A program made the translations under genes and the position numbers. From Bacillus sp. FJAT-18017 (GTDB lineage: Bacteria; Bacillota; Bacilli; Bacillales; Cytobacillaceae): a DNA stretch of 64,000 nucleotides. This document shows, piece by piece, positions 51,287-60,505 of the stretch (within the stretch, counting starts at the first letter, position 1; the number at the start of each line of letters is the position of its first letter). The notes under the pieces are model-generated. The model was not told the origin of the DNA, searched no databases, and saw nothing but the letters and a program-made list of their open reading frames with translations. The DNA lies in contig NZ_CP012602.1 in NCBI RefSeq assembly GCF_001278805.1, positions 4,003,501-4,067,500 on the forward strand, in the 5' to 3' direction.

Positions 51287-52258
51287 TTACTGCCCGACAA
51301 AGAATGAAACATCCTTTTCGGTTGGCAATGTTGAAATGGCTCCTACTTTTGTACAAACGAAAGCACCGACTTTATTACTAAAGTAGATTACCCTTTTTAA
51401 TTCCTCAAAGTCTTCTACTAAGGTTTGAGGGTCAATAACTCTAGACAATTGAAAGAGAGTGGCCCCTACGAATGCGTCTCCTGCTCCTGTAGAGTCAATT
51501 GAAGTGATTCTAATGCTCGGAACCAATTCACTTTTCTTTCCATTCGAAACGATTGTTCCATTTGCTCCTAATGTAACGGCTACTACTTTAGCCCCCATGA
51601 GGTGGAGAAGTGAGATACCTTCTTTCACATCTTTGGCGCCTGAGATTATTTTTAATTCTTCATCGCTCATCTTCACAAAGTCTGCTAACCCAATACATTT
51701 TTTGGTTATATCAATAAAATCCTTTACTCTTCCTTTCCATAGATCATGTCTATAGTTGGGATCGAAGGACACAAACTTGTTTTCTTTTTTGGCCTCCAGC
51801 ATTAGGTTCACATATGTGGATTTAAATGGTTCCTGTAACAATGCTGTAGCTGACCCAAAATGAAGAATTGAGTTCCTCATAATGACTTCTTTATTCAGTT
51901 CCTCTTCGGTTACGAAGGCATCTGCTCCTCGGTTAAAAATAAAATCTCTTTCACCATCGGCCTTTAGAGATACAAACGCTTGAGTGGTTGGATGGGAATC
52001 ATCAAGAATAAGCATGGAGGTATCCACTCTTACATCTTCTAATGTTTTCTTTAAAAATTGTCCAAACGGGTCATTCCCAACTTTTCCGGCAAACTGTGCA
52101 TGTCCTCCCAATCTTGCAATTGCTGCACACACATTCGCAGGTGCACCTCCAGCCTGTTTCACAAAATTCTTTCCTTCTGTCAAGTTAACATCCACATCGG
52201 TACAGAAAAAATCAATCAACAATTCCCCTATGCAAAATACTGTTGAACTCGCTACCAT
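51287..52258 (-). CDS. PfkB-family sugar kinase, probable fructokinase
   Basis: A 323-residue ATP-dependent kinase. [20 protein letters not shown] (about 34-53) is PfkB signature 1, and [15 protein letters not shown] (about 253-267) signature 2 with the catalytic Asp. Length and order fit ribokinase-type fructokinases. Last gene of the operon, 21 bases after the GH32 hydrolase, so it should phosphorylate fructose released from fructan or sucrose. Confidence 0.9.
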   Translation of the reverse strand: MVASSTVFCIGELLIDFFCTDVDVNLTEGKNFVKQAGGAPANVCAAIARLGGHAQFAGKVGNDPFGQFLKKTLEDVRVDTSMLILDDSHPTTQAFVSLKADGERDFIFNRGADAFVTEEELNKEVIMRNSILHFGSATALLQEPFKSTYVNLMLEAKKENKFVSFDPNYRHDLWKGRVKDFIDITKKCIGLADFVKMSDEELKIISGAKDVKEGISLLHLMGAKVVAVTLGANGTIVSNGKKSELVPSIRITSIDSTGAGDAFVGATLFQLSRVIDPQTLVEDFEELKRVIYFSNKVGAFVCTKVGAISTLPTEKDVSFFVGQ

Positions 52259-52279
52259 TCTATATCTACCTGCCTTTTG

Positions 52280-53758
52280 TTAATCCCATATGGATGAAAG
52301 GTTATTAAGTACCGCGTCTCGCACATGGGTTGATCCGTCCTTGGAAAATAGGGTTAGCTTTCTGTAGGCTTGGGACGGGAAGATAAGACTGGTACAGACA
52401 GCCTTTCCTCCGTTTGCAAATACTTCAATAGAGGAAGTATCAAGCAATACTTGCAGATTGATTTGACCATTTTCCATAGTTACGGTTGTTTCTTGAATCG
52501 CCGGGAACGAATCGCTGAATTGACATTCACCAGCGTTCATACGATCTACAAATAGCTTTTGAGCTACAGTATCATATTGGATTGTTACTTTCTCATTAAC
52601 GGTGTTTTCCAGGATGATACCGAAAGCGGCCGCATCGCTTTTTTCAAACGTAAAGTTTAATTCTATCAATTCGCTCGGTAGAGTCATATTGAATTCTTTT
52701 TCAGAGATTAGTGTAATATTCCCTATATCTTCCTTGTTGCTTCTTAACTGGTTAAATTCAGACACCACTTTTTGCACTAAACGAACTCCTGATTCAGTTG
52801 TTGCCAGGGTTAGCTCCCTCGGTAAAGTCATAGCACTGCGCCATCCGTCTGTAGGGACTACGTTTGCATAACGCCAATTACTCATCCAGCCGATGTATAT
52901 CCGTCTCTTATCTTCATCCGGAAGATCAGACCAACTTACTCCTGCATAGTTATCCCGGCCAAAATCAAGCCAAAGTGTTGTATTATCGGAATTCTCATTT
53001 ATGAATGTCTTTCCGTCGAATTGCCCAATAAAATATTGGGTTCTTGACCCCTCTGGAAAAGAAGGATTATCGCCAATACTAACAAGAAGGACCCATCGCT
53101 TATTGTTCTCATCACTATCTACGGCCAGTTCGAACAAATCCGGACATTCCCAAACCCCATCATGAGAGCCGGAACCTCGCCCAAATTCACTCGCAAACTC
53201 CCACTCTTTTAAATTCGTTGACGTATAAAAGGTTATTGTTTGTCCAGTAGCAAGGACCATCACCCATTTGTTTGTCTCTTTATGCCAAAACACCTTCGGG
53301 TCACGATAGTCGGTAATGTTCTCATCTGTGAGAACAGGGTTTCCTTCGTATTTTAACCATGTTCTCCCGTTATCCCTACTGTATGCCAGGCATTGGCGCT
53401 GTCTTGCCCTATCAGAATCAGGATACGTATCATGACTTGTATAAATAGCAACCAATCCTGCCTCTCCATTAAAGAAGCCCGTACTATCATTCCAATCCAC
53501 GACTGCGCTGCCTGAGAAAATTGTCCCATACTCATCAGGGTTCAGGGCTATCGGAAGTTGCTCCCAATGGATGAGATCTTTACTAACGGCATGTCCCCAG
53601 TGCATCGGCCCCCATGTTGTTCCAAGCGGATTGTGTTGATAAAATAAGTGATACTCACCATTAAAAAATACCATTCCATTTGGATCGTTCATCCATTTCT
53701 CTTCTGGGGAGAAATGAAATTGCAATCGATATTTTTCTTTATATAATGTTTTACTCAT
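52280..53758 (-). CDS. GH32 fructan/sucrose hydrolase (intracellular)
   Basis: A 492-residue beta-fructosidase. The nucleophile is in WMNDPNG (Asp27 region), the transition-state stabiliser in YRDPKVF, and the acid/base in WECPDLF; the C-terminal beta-sandwich (GH32C) spans about 350-490. No signal peptide, so it splits imported fructo-oligosaccharides, levanbiose or sucrose in the cytosol. ATG 53758 follows AAGGATGATAGTT. Neighbours are the LplA-type lipoprotein and the PfkB kinase. Confidence 0.93.
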   Translation of the reverse strand: MSKTLYKEKYRLQFHFSPEEKWMNDPNGMVFFNGEYHLFYQHNPLGTTWGPMHWGHAVSKDLIHWEQLPIALNPDEYGTIFSGSAVVDWNDSTGFFNGEAGLVAIYTSHDTYPDSDRARQRQCLAYSRDNGRTWLKYEGNPVLTDENITDYRDPKVFWHKETNKWVMVLATGQTITFYTSTNLKEWEFASEFGRGSGSHDGVWECPDLFELAVDSDENNKRWVLLVSIGDNPSFPEGSRTQYFIGQFDGKTFINENSDNTTLWLDFGRDNYAGVSWSDLPDEDKRRIYIGWMSNWRYANVVPTDGWRSAMTLPRELTLATTESGVRLVQKVVSEFNQLRSNKEDIGNITLISEKEFNMTLPSELIELNFTFEKSDAAAFGIILENTVNEKVTIQYDTVAQKLFVDRMNAGECQFSDSFPAIQETTVTMENGQINLQVLLDTSSIEVFANGGKAVCTSLIFPSQAYRKLTLFSKDGSTHVRDAVLNNLSSIWD

Positions 53759-53819
53759 AACTATCATCCTTATCGCAGAAGGAGGCTGTAAATAATACAG
53801 CCGCCTTCGATTTTAGTAT

Positions 53820-55427
53820 TTAGTTTTGATTCCTGTCGTAACCGGCTTGCTTAATCTTAAGCCACTCCTGCAAACCTAAACGGTCCAGCTCCTTCAGGTA
53901 GCTATCCCACTCTTTTTCGACTTTTCCATTTTGAATCCACTCGGCTCGTTTTCTCATAACAAAAGCAAACATGTCGGTTTCAATAGCTGTCAGACGATCA
54001 AGTTCTTTGATAGAGAAGAATACTTTTGGATAAATGTTTTCTGCTTGCATATGAGGAACCATGACTTCCTTCAACAAGCCAAGCCGCCATGCTGCATCGT
54101 CTGGTTTTGTGGTCACTGTACCGTAATACTCATCAAGAATAGCTAACGGCCCGCCAATATTTGTTTTTTGTCTCAATTCAACTGGAGCCATTCCTTCCAA
54201 AGGTAAGTGCTTTAGCATATTAGCCGCTTCGTCATACTCAAAAATGTTCTGTTGCTTGTCATCACCATACGTTCCCCAGTTATTCTGTACTGACTGGAGT
54301 GGTTCATAAAGTTCATCAATCCATTTTGCCGTTAATTCCAAGTTTTTATTTGCACTCGTAATTACCATTCTTCCTCTGTCAAAGCCCATGCCATTGGTAC
54401 GGGCTACGTTTTTATGTCCATCTGGACCTGCTAGCGGAGGCATTAGATCGTATTTTTCGTTCATTCCTGTAATGTTTGCCTTATCCCAGGTAAAATAAAG
54501 GCCGTAGCGATTATCTTTACCTTTTGAAATATACGTATTCCAATCTTGTTCAAAAGCTTCGATATCAACTAATCCTTCTTTGTACAACTCATTTAGAAAT
54601 TTAATTCCCTCTTGATATCCTTCATCAGAAGAAGTGAACTTCACCTTCCCATCGTTTGTGACAACTGTATGATCCCAATTTTCACCAAGGCCGAATGAGC
54701 CGAATAAAAAGGCTAAGTCTTCCCCGCCAGGCTTACTTATAAAGGACATTGGGATTTCGTCTGCTTTTCCGTTTCCATTCGGATCCTTTGTCTTAAAAGC
54801 AATTAATACCTCTTTTAAATCTTCTGTTGTTTTAGGCATTTTCAGACCCAATTTATTCAGCCATTCTACGTTGATCCAGGGAAGATCATCAACAGAATGG
54901 ATGCTTTCTTTTCCAGACCCCAACTCTTCAATCCACGGGAACGAATAAATATGTCCATCCGGGGCTGTCATCATTGCTTTGTACTCTGGTGCTTGCTCCA
55001 GAACTTTTTTCAGGTTTGGCATATGTTGGTCAATTAAATCCTCAACCGGGACAATTGCTCCGTCTTTTGCTAGTTTTAAAAGTTCATAGTCACCATAACC
55101 TGCATCAATAATGGCGTCAGGCAAATCGCCACTCGCCATGGCAAGGTTTCTCTTTTCAGCAAATACATCAGACGTATAGTTCTTCCATTTGATATGAACA
55201 CCTGATTCTTCTTCAAGGCGTTTGTAAATCAACTTTTCATTCGGATCTTTTGGGGCTAAGGGTGAGCTTTGTGTCAAAAAATTAAGTGTTACTTTTTCTT
55301 TTAACGGAAAGCTAACATCCTTCAAGTTATAATCTTTTGAGGCCGTTTCACTGCTCTTGTTGCTGCAGCCTGTGGCAATTAAGAGCGTTGCTAAAGTGAC
55401 GGCAATTACCTTTTTTGAACTTATCAT
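53820..55427 (-). CDS. Extracellular solute-binding lipoprotein (LplA-type, sugar ABC importer)
   Basis: A 535-residue lipoprotein with signal KKVIAVTLATLLIATGC, lipobox ATGC (Cys21). The long size and the KLIYKRLEEESGVHIKWKNY segment fit the LplA/aldouronate-binding subfamily of oligosaccharide-binding proteins. It serves the two permeases encoded upstream. Given GH32 and fructokinase genes, the ligand is probably a fructan oligosaccharide (inference). No ATPase gene is nearby; such importers often share the MsmX ATPase. Confidence 0.9.
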   Translation of the reverse strand: MISSKKVIAVTLATLLIATGCSNKSSETASKDYNLKDVSFPLKEKVTLNFLTQSSPLAPKDPNEKLIYKRLEEESGVHIKWKNYTSDVFAEKRNLAMASGDLPDAIIDAGYGDYELLKLAKDGAIVPVEDLIDQHMPNLKKVLEQAPEYKAMMTAPDGHIYSFPWIEELGSGKESIHSVDDLPWINVEWLNKLGLKMPKTTEDLKEVLIAFKTKDPNGNGKADEIPMSFISKPGGEDLAFLFGSFGLGENWDHTVVTNDGKVKFTSSDEGYQEGIKFLNELYKEGLVDIEAFEQDWNTYISKGKDNRYGLYFTWDKANITGMNEKYDLMPPLAGPDGHKNVARTNGMGFDRGRMVITSANKNLELTAKWIDELYEPLQSVQNNWGTYGDDKQQNIFEYDEAANMLKHLPLEGMAPVELRQKTNIGGPLAILDEYYGTVTTKPDDAAWRLGLLKEVMVPHMQAENIYPKVFFSIKELDRLTAIETDMFAFVMRKRAEWIQNGKVEKEWDSYLKELDRLGLQEWLKIKQAGYDRNQN

Positions 55428-55481
55428 GAAATAATCCTCCTAATCATTTTGCATGTATTTTTAAATTAATAGGCAGCAGCC

Positions 55482-56363
55482 CTATTTTAGTGAACCAACC
55501 ATAACTCCTTTTTCAAAGTACTTCTGGAAAAATGGATACATCACAATAAGCGGAAGGCTTGATATAACTATTGATGAGTATTTAATCATTTCAGATAATT
55601 TTTTTAGCTCTGCCATAGCTAATTGATCGCTAATCATACCTGGATCGGTTGAGTTTTGAATCAAAATAGACCTTAATACTAGTTGTAAAGGATGAAGATT
55701 CGGATCATCCAAGTAAATCATCGCATCAAAATAAGAGTTCCATTGCCCAACAAATGCATACATGGCAAGAACAAAAATGATTGGTTTGGATAAAGGCAGG
55801 ACGATTTTAAAGAAAATTAAAAAGTCCGATGCCCCATCCACCTTTGCTGCTTCATGTAATTCGTATGGGATTCCTTTGAAATAAGTTCGTGCGAGGATAA
55901 TATTCCACACATTGATGGCACCCGGAAGAATAATCGCCCAAACTGTATTCAGCATTCCTAAGTCTTTCACAAGCAGGTAAGTCGGGATTAATCCTCCGCT
56001 AAAAAACATAGTGATGATAAATAGTGTCATAAAGAAGTTTTTTCCCACAAAGCCGTTTATGGATAATGGGTAAGCAGCGAACAAAGATACAACCACTGTG
56101 GCAACTGCAAATCCAACTGAATAAAGAACCGAGTTGATGAAGCCTTTTAGCATTGCTTCATTTTTGAGAATCAGATTGTATCCTTTTAGGCTCCAATCGG
56201 AAGGGTTAAAAGAAATTCCTTTATTTAAAAGGACTGTAGGATCCATAAAGGAGGCCAGGACAACATACACTAAAGGAACCAATACGACTAGGACTGCTAG
56301 AAAAAGAAAGATATTGTTCAAGGCCAATATCATTCGATCCATTTTTGTATAGTTAATATTCAT
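55482..56363 (-). CDS. Sugar ABC transporter permease (LplC-type)
   Basis: A 293-residue permease with six membrane segments. LHEAAKVDGASDFLIFFKIV (about 185-204) is the EAA motif with the conserved G of carbohydrate permeases. Partner of the next gene. ATG 56363 follows AAGGAGAGTAATC; a longer frame to 56405 runs back into the preceding permease and has no site. Confidence 0.92.
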   Translation of the reverse strand: MNINYTKMDRMILALNNIFLFLAVLVVLVPLVYVVLASFMDPTVLLNKGISFNPSDWSLKGYNLILKNEAMLKGFINSVLYSVGFAVATVVVSLFAAYPLSINGFVGKNFFMTLFIITMFFSGGLIPTYLLVKDLGMLNTVWAIILPGAINVWNIILARTYFKGIPYELHEAAKVDGASDFLIFFKIVLPLSKPIIFVLAMYAFVGQWNSYFDAMIYLDDPNLHPLQLVLRSILIQNSTDPGMISDQLAMAELKKLSEMIKYSSIVISSLPLIVMYPFFQKYFEKGVMVGSLK

Positions 56364-56382
56364 GATTACTCTCCTTTCCTTT

Positions 56383-57363
56383 TTAGTACAATCCTTCGCC
56401 TTCATTCAGTTTTTTGACGATGTAATTGACAACTACCAATAAGATGACGTTGATAACTGAATTAAATAAACCGACAGCTGCTGAATAGGCATAATCCCCA
56501 GCTTGGAGACCGACTTTGTATACGTAGGTTGGGAGAATTTCAGATGTTGGGAGATTCATCGTCGTTTGCATCAAATACGCTTTTTCAAACCCAATCGACA
56601 TAATTCCACCCGCGGCTAATATGAACGTAACAGCCATCAGCGGCTTTAAAGTAGGCAAATCGATATGAATGATGCGTTGAATAATATTCGCCCCATCAAG
56701 TGTTGCCGCATTGTGAAGTTCCGGGTCAACATTTGCTAAAGCAGCCACATATATAATGGATGACCACCCTGCCGCCTGCCAAATTCCCGATAAGATATAG
56801 ACACTCCGGAAGTAGTCAGGATCGGAAAGGAATCCGATTGGTTCACCTGTCAGCATTGTCACCATCTGATTGATTGGACCAGTAGGTGATAAAAAGATAA
56901 ATAGCATACCGACAATAACCACAACCGAAATGAAGTTTGGGGCATATAAGACAAGTTGGAGATTTTTTTTAATTGCTGCCCTACGCACCTGATTCAGCAT
57001 GAGGGCCAATATGATGGGTATTGGAAACCCGAGTATCAACCCATATAAGCTTAGCTTTAAGGTACTCATAAAAATTGTTTCAAAGTTCGGCGATGACAAA
57101 AACTTTGTAAAGTTTTCAAAACCTATCCAATCGCTGCCGAGTATGCCCTTTATCGTGCTAAAATCCTTAAATGCGATGATTGCACCATACATCGGGATAT
57201 ATTTGAATACGATGGTTAAAATGACAGCCGGCGCAATCAGCATATAGAGAAAGTAATTTTCCCGAATATAGCGAAGCTTCTTCAATATTTTCGCCGAGCG
57301 TTTCTCTTTCCGATTTGCAATCGGCAAGGCTTGGCCTGATTCCGCCTTTATTAAGTCCTGCAT
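56383..57363 (-). CDS. Sugar ABC transporter permease (LplB-type)
   Basis: A 326-residue permease with a ~35-residue cytosolic start and six membrane segments. ELHNAATLDGANIIQRIIHI (about 216-235) is the EAA loop. First gene of the fructan operon (LplB, LplC, LplA, GH32, kinase). ATG 57363 follows GGAGGTTACTAGAA. A cre site and extended -10 promoter lie upstream. Confidence 0.92.
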   Translation of the reverse strand: MQDLIKAESGQALPIANRKEKRSAKILKKLRYIRENYFLYMLIAPAVILTIVFKYIPMYGAIIAFKDFSTIKGILGSDWIGFENFTKFLSSPNFETIFMSTLKLSLYGLILGFPIPIILALMLNQVRRAAIKKNLQLVLYAPNFISVVVIVGMLFIFLSPTGPINQMVTMLTGEPIGFLSDPDYFRSVYILSGIWQAAGWSSIIYVAALANVDPELHNAATLDGANIIQRIIHIDLPTLKPLMAVTFILAAGGIMSIGFEKAYLMQTTMNLPTSEILPTYVYKVGLQAGDYAYSAAVGLFNSVINVILLVVVNYIVKKLNEGEGLY

Positions 57364-57399
57364 TTCTAGTAACCTCCACTCCTGCTAATACTATATTGA

Positions 57400-57518
57400 G
57401 AACGAAGTTTACAAAGTTCCTTTGTTCTTGCTTCAACTATAGCAGGATACGTAAAAACGATAGTTTGAGTTTTTTGGATATGGATGTTTAAAATCTTTGT
57501 AACTTGTAATCGGTTTCA
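57400..57518 (-). promoter_or_regulatory. Promoter, cre site and palindrome of the fructan operon
   Basis: TGTAATCGGTTTCA (57505-57518) is a perfect match to the CcpA cre consensus TGWAANCGNTNWCA. On the minus strand an extended -10 box TGCTATAGT (57436-57444) has no good -35, as expected for an activator-dependent promoter. An imperfect palindrome GAACGAAG...CTTTGTTC (57400-57427) lies between promoter and start. CcpA repression plus activation by the YesN-like regulator is inferred. Confidence 0.7.
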
Positions 57519-57535
57519 AAAGAGAAAAGAAACAA

Positions 57536-57563
57536 AAAAAATCCCCCAGTAATAACTGGAGGA
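57536..57563 (-). terminator. Terminator of the two-component/solute-binding operon
   Basis: AATCCTCCAGTTATTACTGG-type hairpin (arms TCCTCCAGT / ACTGGGGGA) with TTTTTTTT after it on the minus strand, directly behind the stop codon at 57570. Confidence 0.8.
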
Positions 57564-57569
57564 TTGTAC

Positions 57570-58892
57570 CTATGGCTTTTGAAATTCTTGCAGACCAGTA
57601 TTTATCTTTTCGGCAGCTACCTTGGCGGAAGATCTTACATCCTTTCCGCCTATTCCAATATCTTCGAATAAAGTGCGAATCGTATTACTTACAATAGGAT
57701 AAGCGGGGGTTACTGGCCGATTTTTAGAATGATTTAGCATCTGTTCTATAAAAATATTTAAAGGATACTGCTTAAGTTCCGGGATATCTTTGACGACCGA
57801 ATATCTTGCCGGCAAATCACCTGTGATAGTAACGTATGTTTTTATCCCTTCGTAACTTGTAACATATTTAATAAATCTCCATGATTCATCTGGATATTTA
57901 GTCTTCGATGATATTCCAAGTGCCCAGCCCCCATTAGGCGCTACTTGTGATACCCCCTTCGGAAGCGGTGCAACTCCAAAATCATTATCAAGAGTAAAAT
58001 TTGAAATCTTTTCAAAACCCTTCAGTGACCATGATCCCAATATCGTCATCCCTAGTTTCCCCTTTACAAAGGCATCGGGTGCTATTTCAACAGATGCTAC
58101 TTGATGTTTATGATATAAATCCTGATAAAACTGCAAGGCCATGATAGCTTTCTCAGAATCCAAATATCCACTTGCCGTCGTTGAATTTTGATCGACTACA
58201 TCTGCTCCGAATTGCCATAATAAAGGGATTTTAAAATAGGCAGGGGCTTCCCCATCTCCAAATCCCTGCCCCGGGTCAATACCAGTGATACCCTTCTCGT
58301 GGTTTGTTACTAGTTTGGCGATCTTAACAACTTGGTTCCATGACAATGGTTTATTCGGATCCGATGAAGGGAACGGAACCCCTGCTTTTTTTAGAACATG
58401 CTTATTGTAAAATAGGGCAATACTTGATTCAGCTATCGGGGCGAGATAGATTTGCCCCTTATAGGTGAGTCCCTTCATGGTGGACGCAGGGAAATCTGCT
58501 AAATCTCCTTCCTTCTTCATATATGAATCAATGGATAAAAGCGAACCTGCATTCGCATAAAGGGCAAGGTTTGGGCTATCTATTGCCATGATATCTGGAG
58601 GAGTACCAGTAGCCATTTCAGTCCGAAGCCTTACTTCATAATCGCTGTATGGAATCATCTTCATATTTATTTTAATGTCTTGATTTTCTTTTTCAAAAGA
58701 TGACACGAGCTCCTCATAGGCCCGATTTTCGGCATCATTTCCCCTATTTCTCCAGAATGTAAGCTCAATCGGTTGTGAGGTTCTAGAATCAATCTCTATT
58801 TTTTTGGTATCTGGCTCAATCAGATATTTACTAGTTACCAATAGTCCTAGAAACACCACGACAGGTATGATAAATACCCAACGATTTTGCAT
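57570..58892 (-). CDS. Membrane-anchored extracellular solute-binding protein (family 1)
   Basis: A 440-residue periplasmic-binding-type protein. N-terminal WVFIIPVVVFLGLLVTSKYL is a membrane segment without a lipobox cysteine, so it is probably an uncleaved anchor. The body has SBP_bac_1 blocks LTFWRNRGNDAENRAYEELV and ATGTPPDIMAIDSP. Its ATG shares bases with the stop codon of the response-regulator gene (TGATG), so it is made with the two-component system rather than with the transporter. It may present sugar to the sensor kinase, as in three-component sugar-sensing systems (inference). Confidence 0.85.
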   Translation of the reverse strand: MQNRWVFIIPVVVFLGLLVTSKYLIEPDTKKIEIDSRTSQPIELTFWRNRGNDAENRAYEELVSSFEKENQDIKINMKMIPYSDYEVRLRTEMATGTPPDIMAIDSPNLALYANAGSLLSIDSYMKKEGDLADFPASTMKGLTYKGQIYLAPIAESSIALFYNKHVLKKAGVPFPSSDPNKPLSWNQVVKIAKLVTNHEKGITGIDPGQGFGDGEAPAYFKIPLLWQFGADVVDQNSTTASGYLDSEKAIMALQFYQDLYHKHQVASVEIAPDAFVKGKLGMTILGSWSLKGFEKISNFTLDNDFGVAPLPKGVSQVAPNGGWALGISSKTKYPDESWRFIKYVTSYEGIKTYVTITGDLPARYSVVKDIPELKQYPLNIFIEQMLNHSKNRPVTPAYPIVSNTIRTLFEDIGIGGKDVRSSAKVAAEKINTGLQEFQKP

Positions 58893-60505
58893 CAGTTTAT
58901 ATCCTTCCTGTCTTTTCCATTAGACTGGCGGTATTCCAGAGGAGTTTGTTTCAACTGTTTCTTAAATACAGTGCTGAAATATCCTGAGTTTGAATACCCA
59001 ACCAGATTCGCCACATCAATGATTTTCAGATCTTTATCCATTAAAAACCTCTTTGCCTTTTCAATTCTTATATTGACAAGATAGTCACTAAAATTTTGCC
59101 CTACATGATTTTTAAACGTCTCTGACAAATAGGCACTGTTTATATGAAACATTTCAGCTAATAAAGTAAGAGAGATTTCATCAGCATAATGCTTATCGAT
59201 ATATTGCCGGACACTTTCAATAATTAATTTACCATTTGAGAAACGGGCTGCTCGAACCTTTTCAATAATCAACTGAGCAATTTCCTTCAACTCATCTATA
59301 ACTTCTTGGTACGAATTCAACGCCCAAATGTTTTGCTGGCATGTCCACATTAGCTTTTGTACCGTCTGTGTCTCAACATCATACTTCCTTACAACTGAAC
59401 CTAATAAAAATAAGATTCGATTTGAAAGAAAAGAGAATCCAATAATGGATTGGTTTTTGTTGCTATTTAAAAGAGTATCTATATGTTCTTTAAATAATGC
59501 CAATTGGGCGGTTTCCACAGCTTTCATCAGTTTTTTTTCCATATCAGCGGAAAAATCAAAGTCATCCTCCTGCATGTTTGAAACATCAATAATTTGAGAA
59601 CCGGATCCTAATTCGCTCCTGCTCCAAGCAAGCAAACTTGTTATATACCCATTCTTAAGGTTAGCAACTCCCTTTACAGTATTACCAATTCCAATTACTG
59701 TTTCTAGCTGAAGCAGACGGTTTACATTTTGCTGAATAGACTGGACCATATTTGATAGTGTCTCATTCTCATTCTCATTATCTTTAATAACTAAAAAGTG
59801 AATCATTTGGGCGTAGCTTGGATCGTGAAACGTATAGACACCATTTTTTAAAGAAGAGATTTCCTTACACATTAATTGAAAAGGATGCCATAATTCTTTT
59901 ACCCGATTCGTATGTGCGTCTCTAGCCCTGATTTCTACCGTAAGAATAGTGAACCGGATGTTTTCTTTAGTTAATTCATCAAGATGCAATTGGTTTAGTC
60001 TTTCAATAACAATCGCAGGATCTAACCATCTTTCTTTTGCTAAATATAACAAGTATTGTTCCTGCACCTCCTGAAACTGGGAGATTGCAAGGTGTTTAAA
60101 TTTTGCTTCTTTTGCCTGCCTCTTTTTCTCCTCCATCACCTCTTTGTGTATATTCCTTAACGTTACTTCCAGCTCATCAGGGGCAACTGGCTTTAATAAG
60201 TAATCTCTTACACCTTTTTTCATCGACCCTCTTACATATTCAAAATCTGAGTAACCCGATAATACAATTACTTTCACATCTGAGAATTCTTCATAGCAGC
60301 GACGAGCCAATTCAAGTCCGTCCATTATCGGCATCCTCATATCGGTAATGACCAGGTTGATGTTCCTTGTTTCCAACACTTCGATTGCCTCTTTTCCATT
60401 AGAGGCTTCCGCAACAATCTCAAAGCCTTCAGCTTCCCAATCTATTTTCATCCGCAATCCCATGCGTACCTGCATTTCATCATCAGCAATCAGCACTTTC
60501 AACAT
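58892..60505 (-). CDS. YesN-type response regulator (REC + AraC)
   Basis: A 537-residue response regulator. Receiver domain 1-120 with acidic pair DDE at the start, the phosphoacceptor Asp in VITDMRMPIM (about 54) and Lys in YLLKPVAP. A ~280-residue central part of the YesN type is followed by an AraC HTH pair (about 435-530; SDYLVNIRIEKAKRFLMDKD and VGYSNSGYFSTVFKKQLKQT). ATG 60505 follows GGAGGTGAACAAG inside the kinase gene's end. It should activate the fructan importer operon. Confidence 0.93.
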   Translation of the reverse strand: MLKVLIADDEMQVRMGLRMKIDWEAEGFEIVAEASNGKEAIEVLETRNINLVITDMRMPIMDGLELARRCYEEFSDVKVIVLSGYSDFEYVRGSMKKGVRDYLLKPVAPDELEVTLRNIHKEVMEEKKRQAKEAKFKHLAISQFQEVQEQYLLYLAKERWLDPAIVIERLNQLHLDELTKENIRFTILTVEIRARDAHTNRVKELWHPFQLMCKEISSLKNGVYTFHDPSYAQMIHFLVIKDNENENETLSNMVQSIQQNVNRLLQLETVIGIGNTVKGVANLKNGYITSLLAWSRSELGSGSQIIDVSNMQEDDFDFSADMEKKLMKAVETAQLALFKEHIDTLLNSNKNQSIIGFSFLSNRILFLLGSVVRKYDVETQTVQKLMWTCQQNIWALNSYQEVIDELKEIAQLIIEKVRAARFSNGKLIIESVRQYIDKHYADEISLTLLAEMFHINSAYLSETFKNHVGQNFSDYLVNIRIEKAKRFLMDKDLKIIDVANLVGYSNSGYFSTVFKKQLKQTPLEYRQSNGKDRKDIN

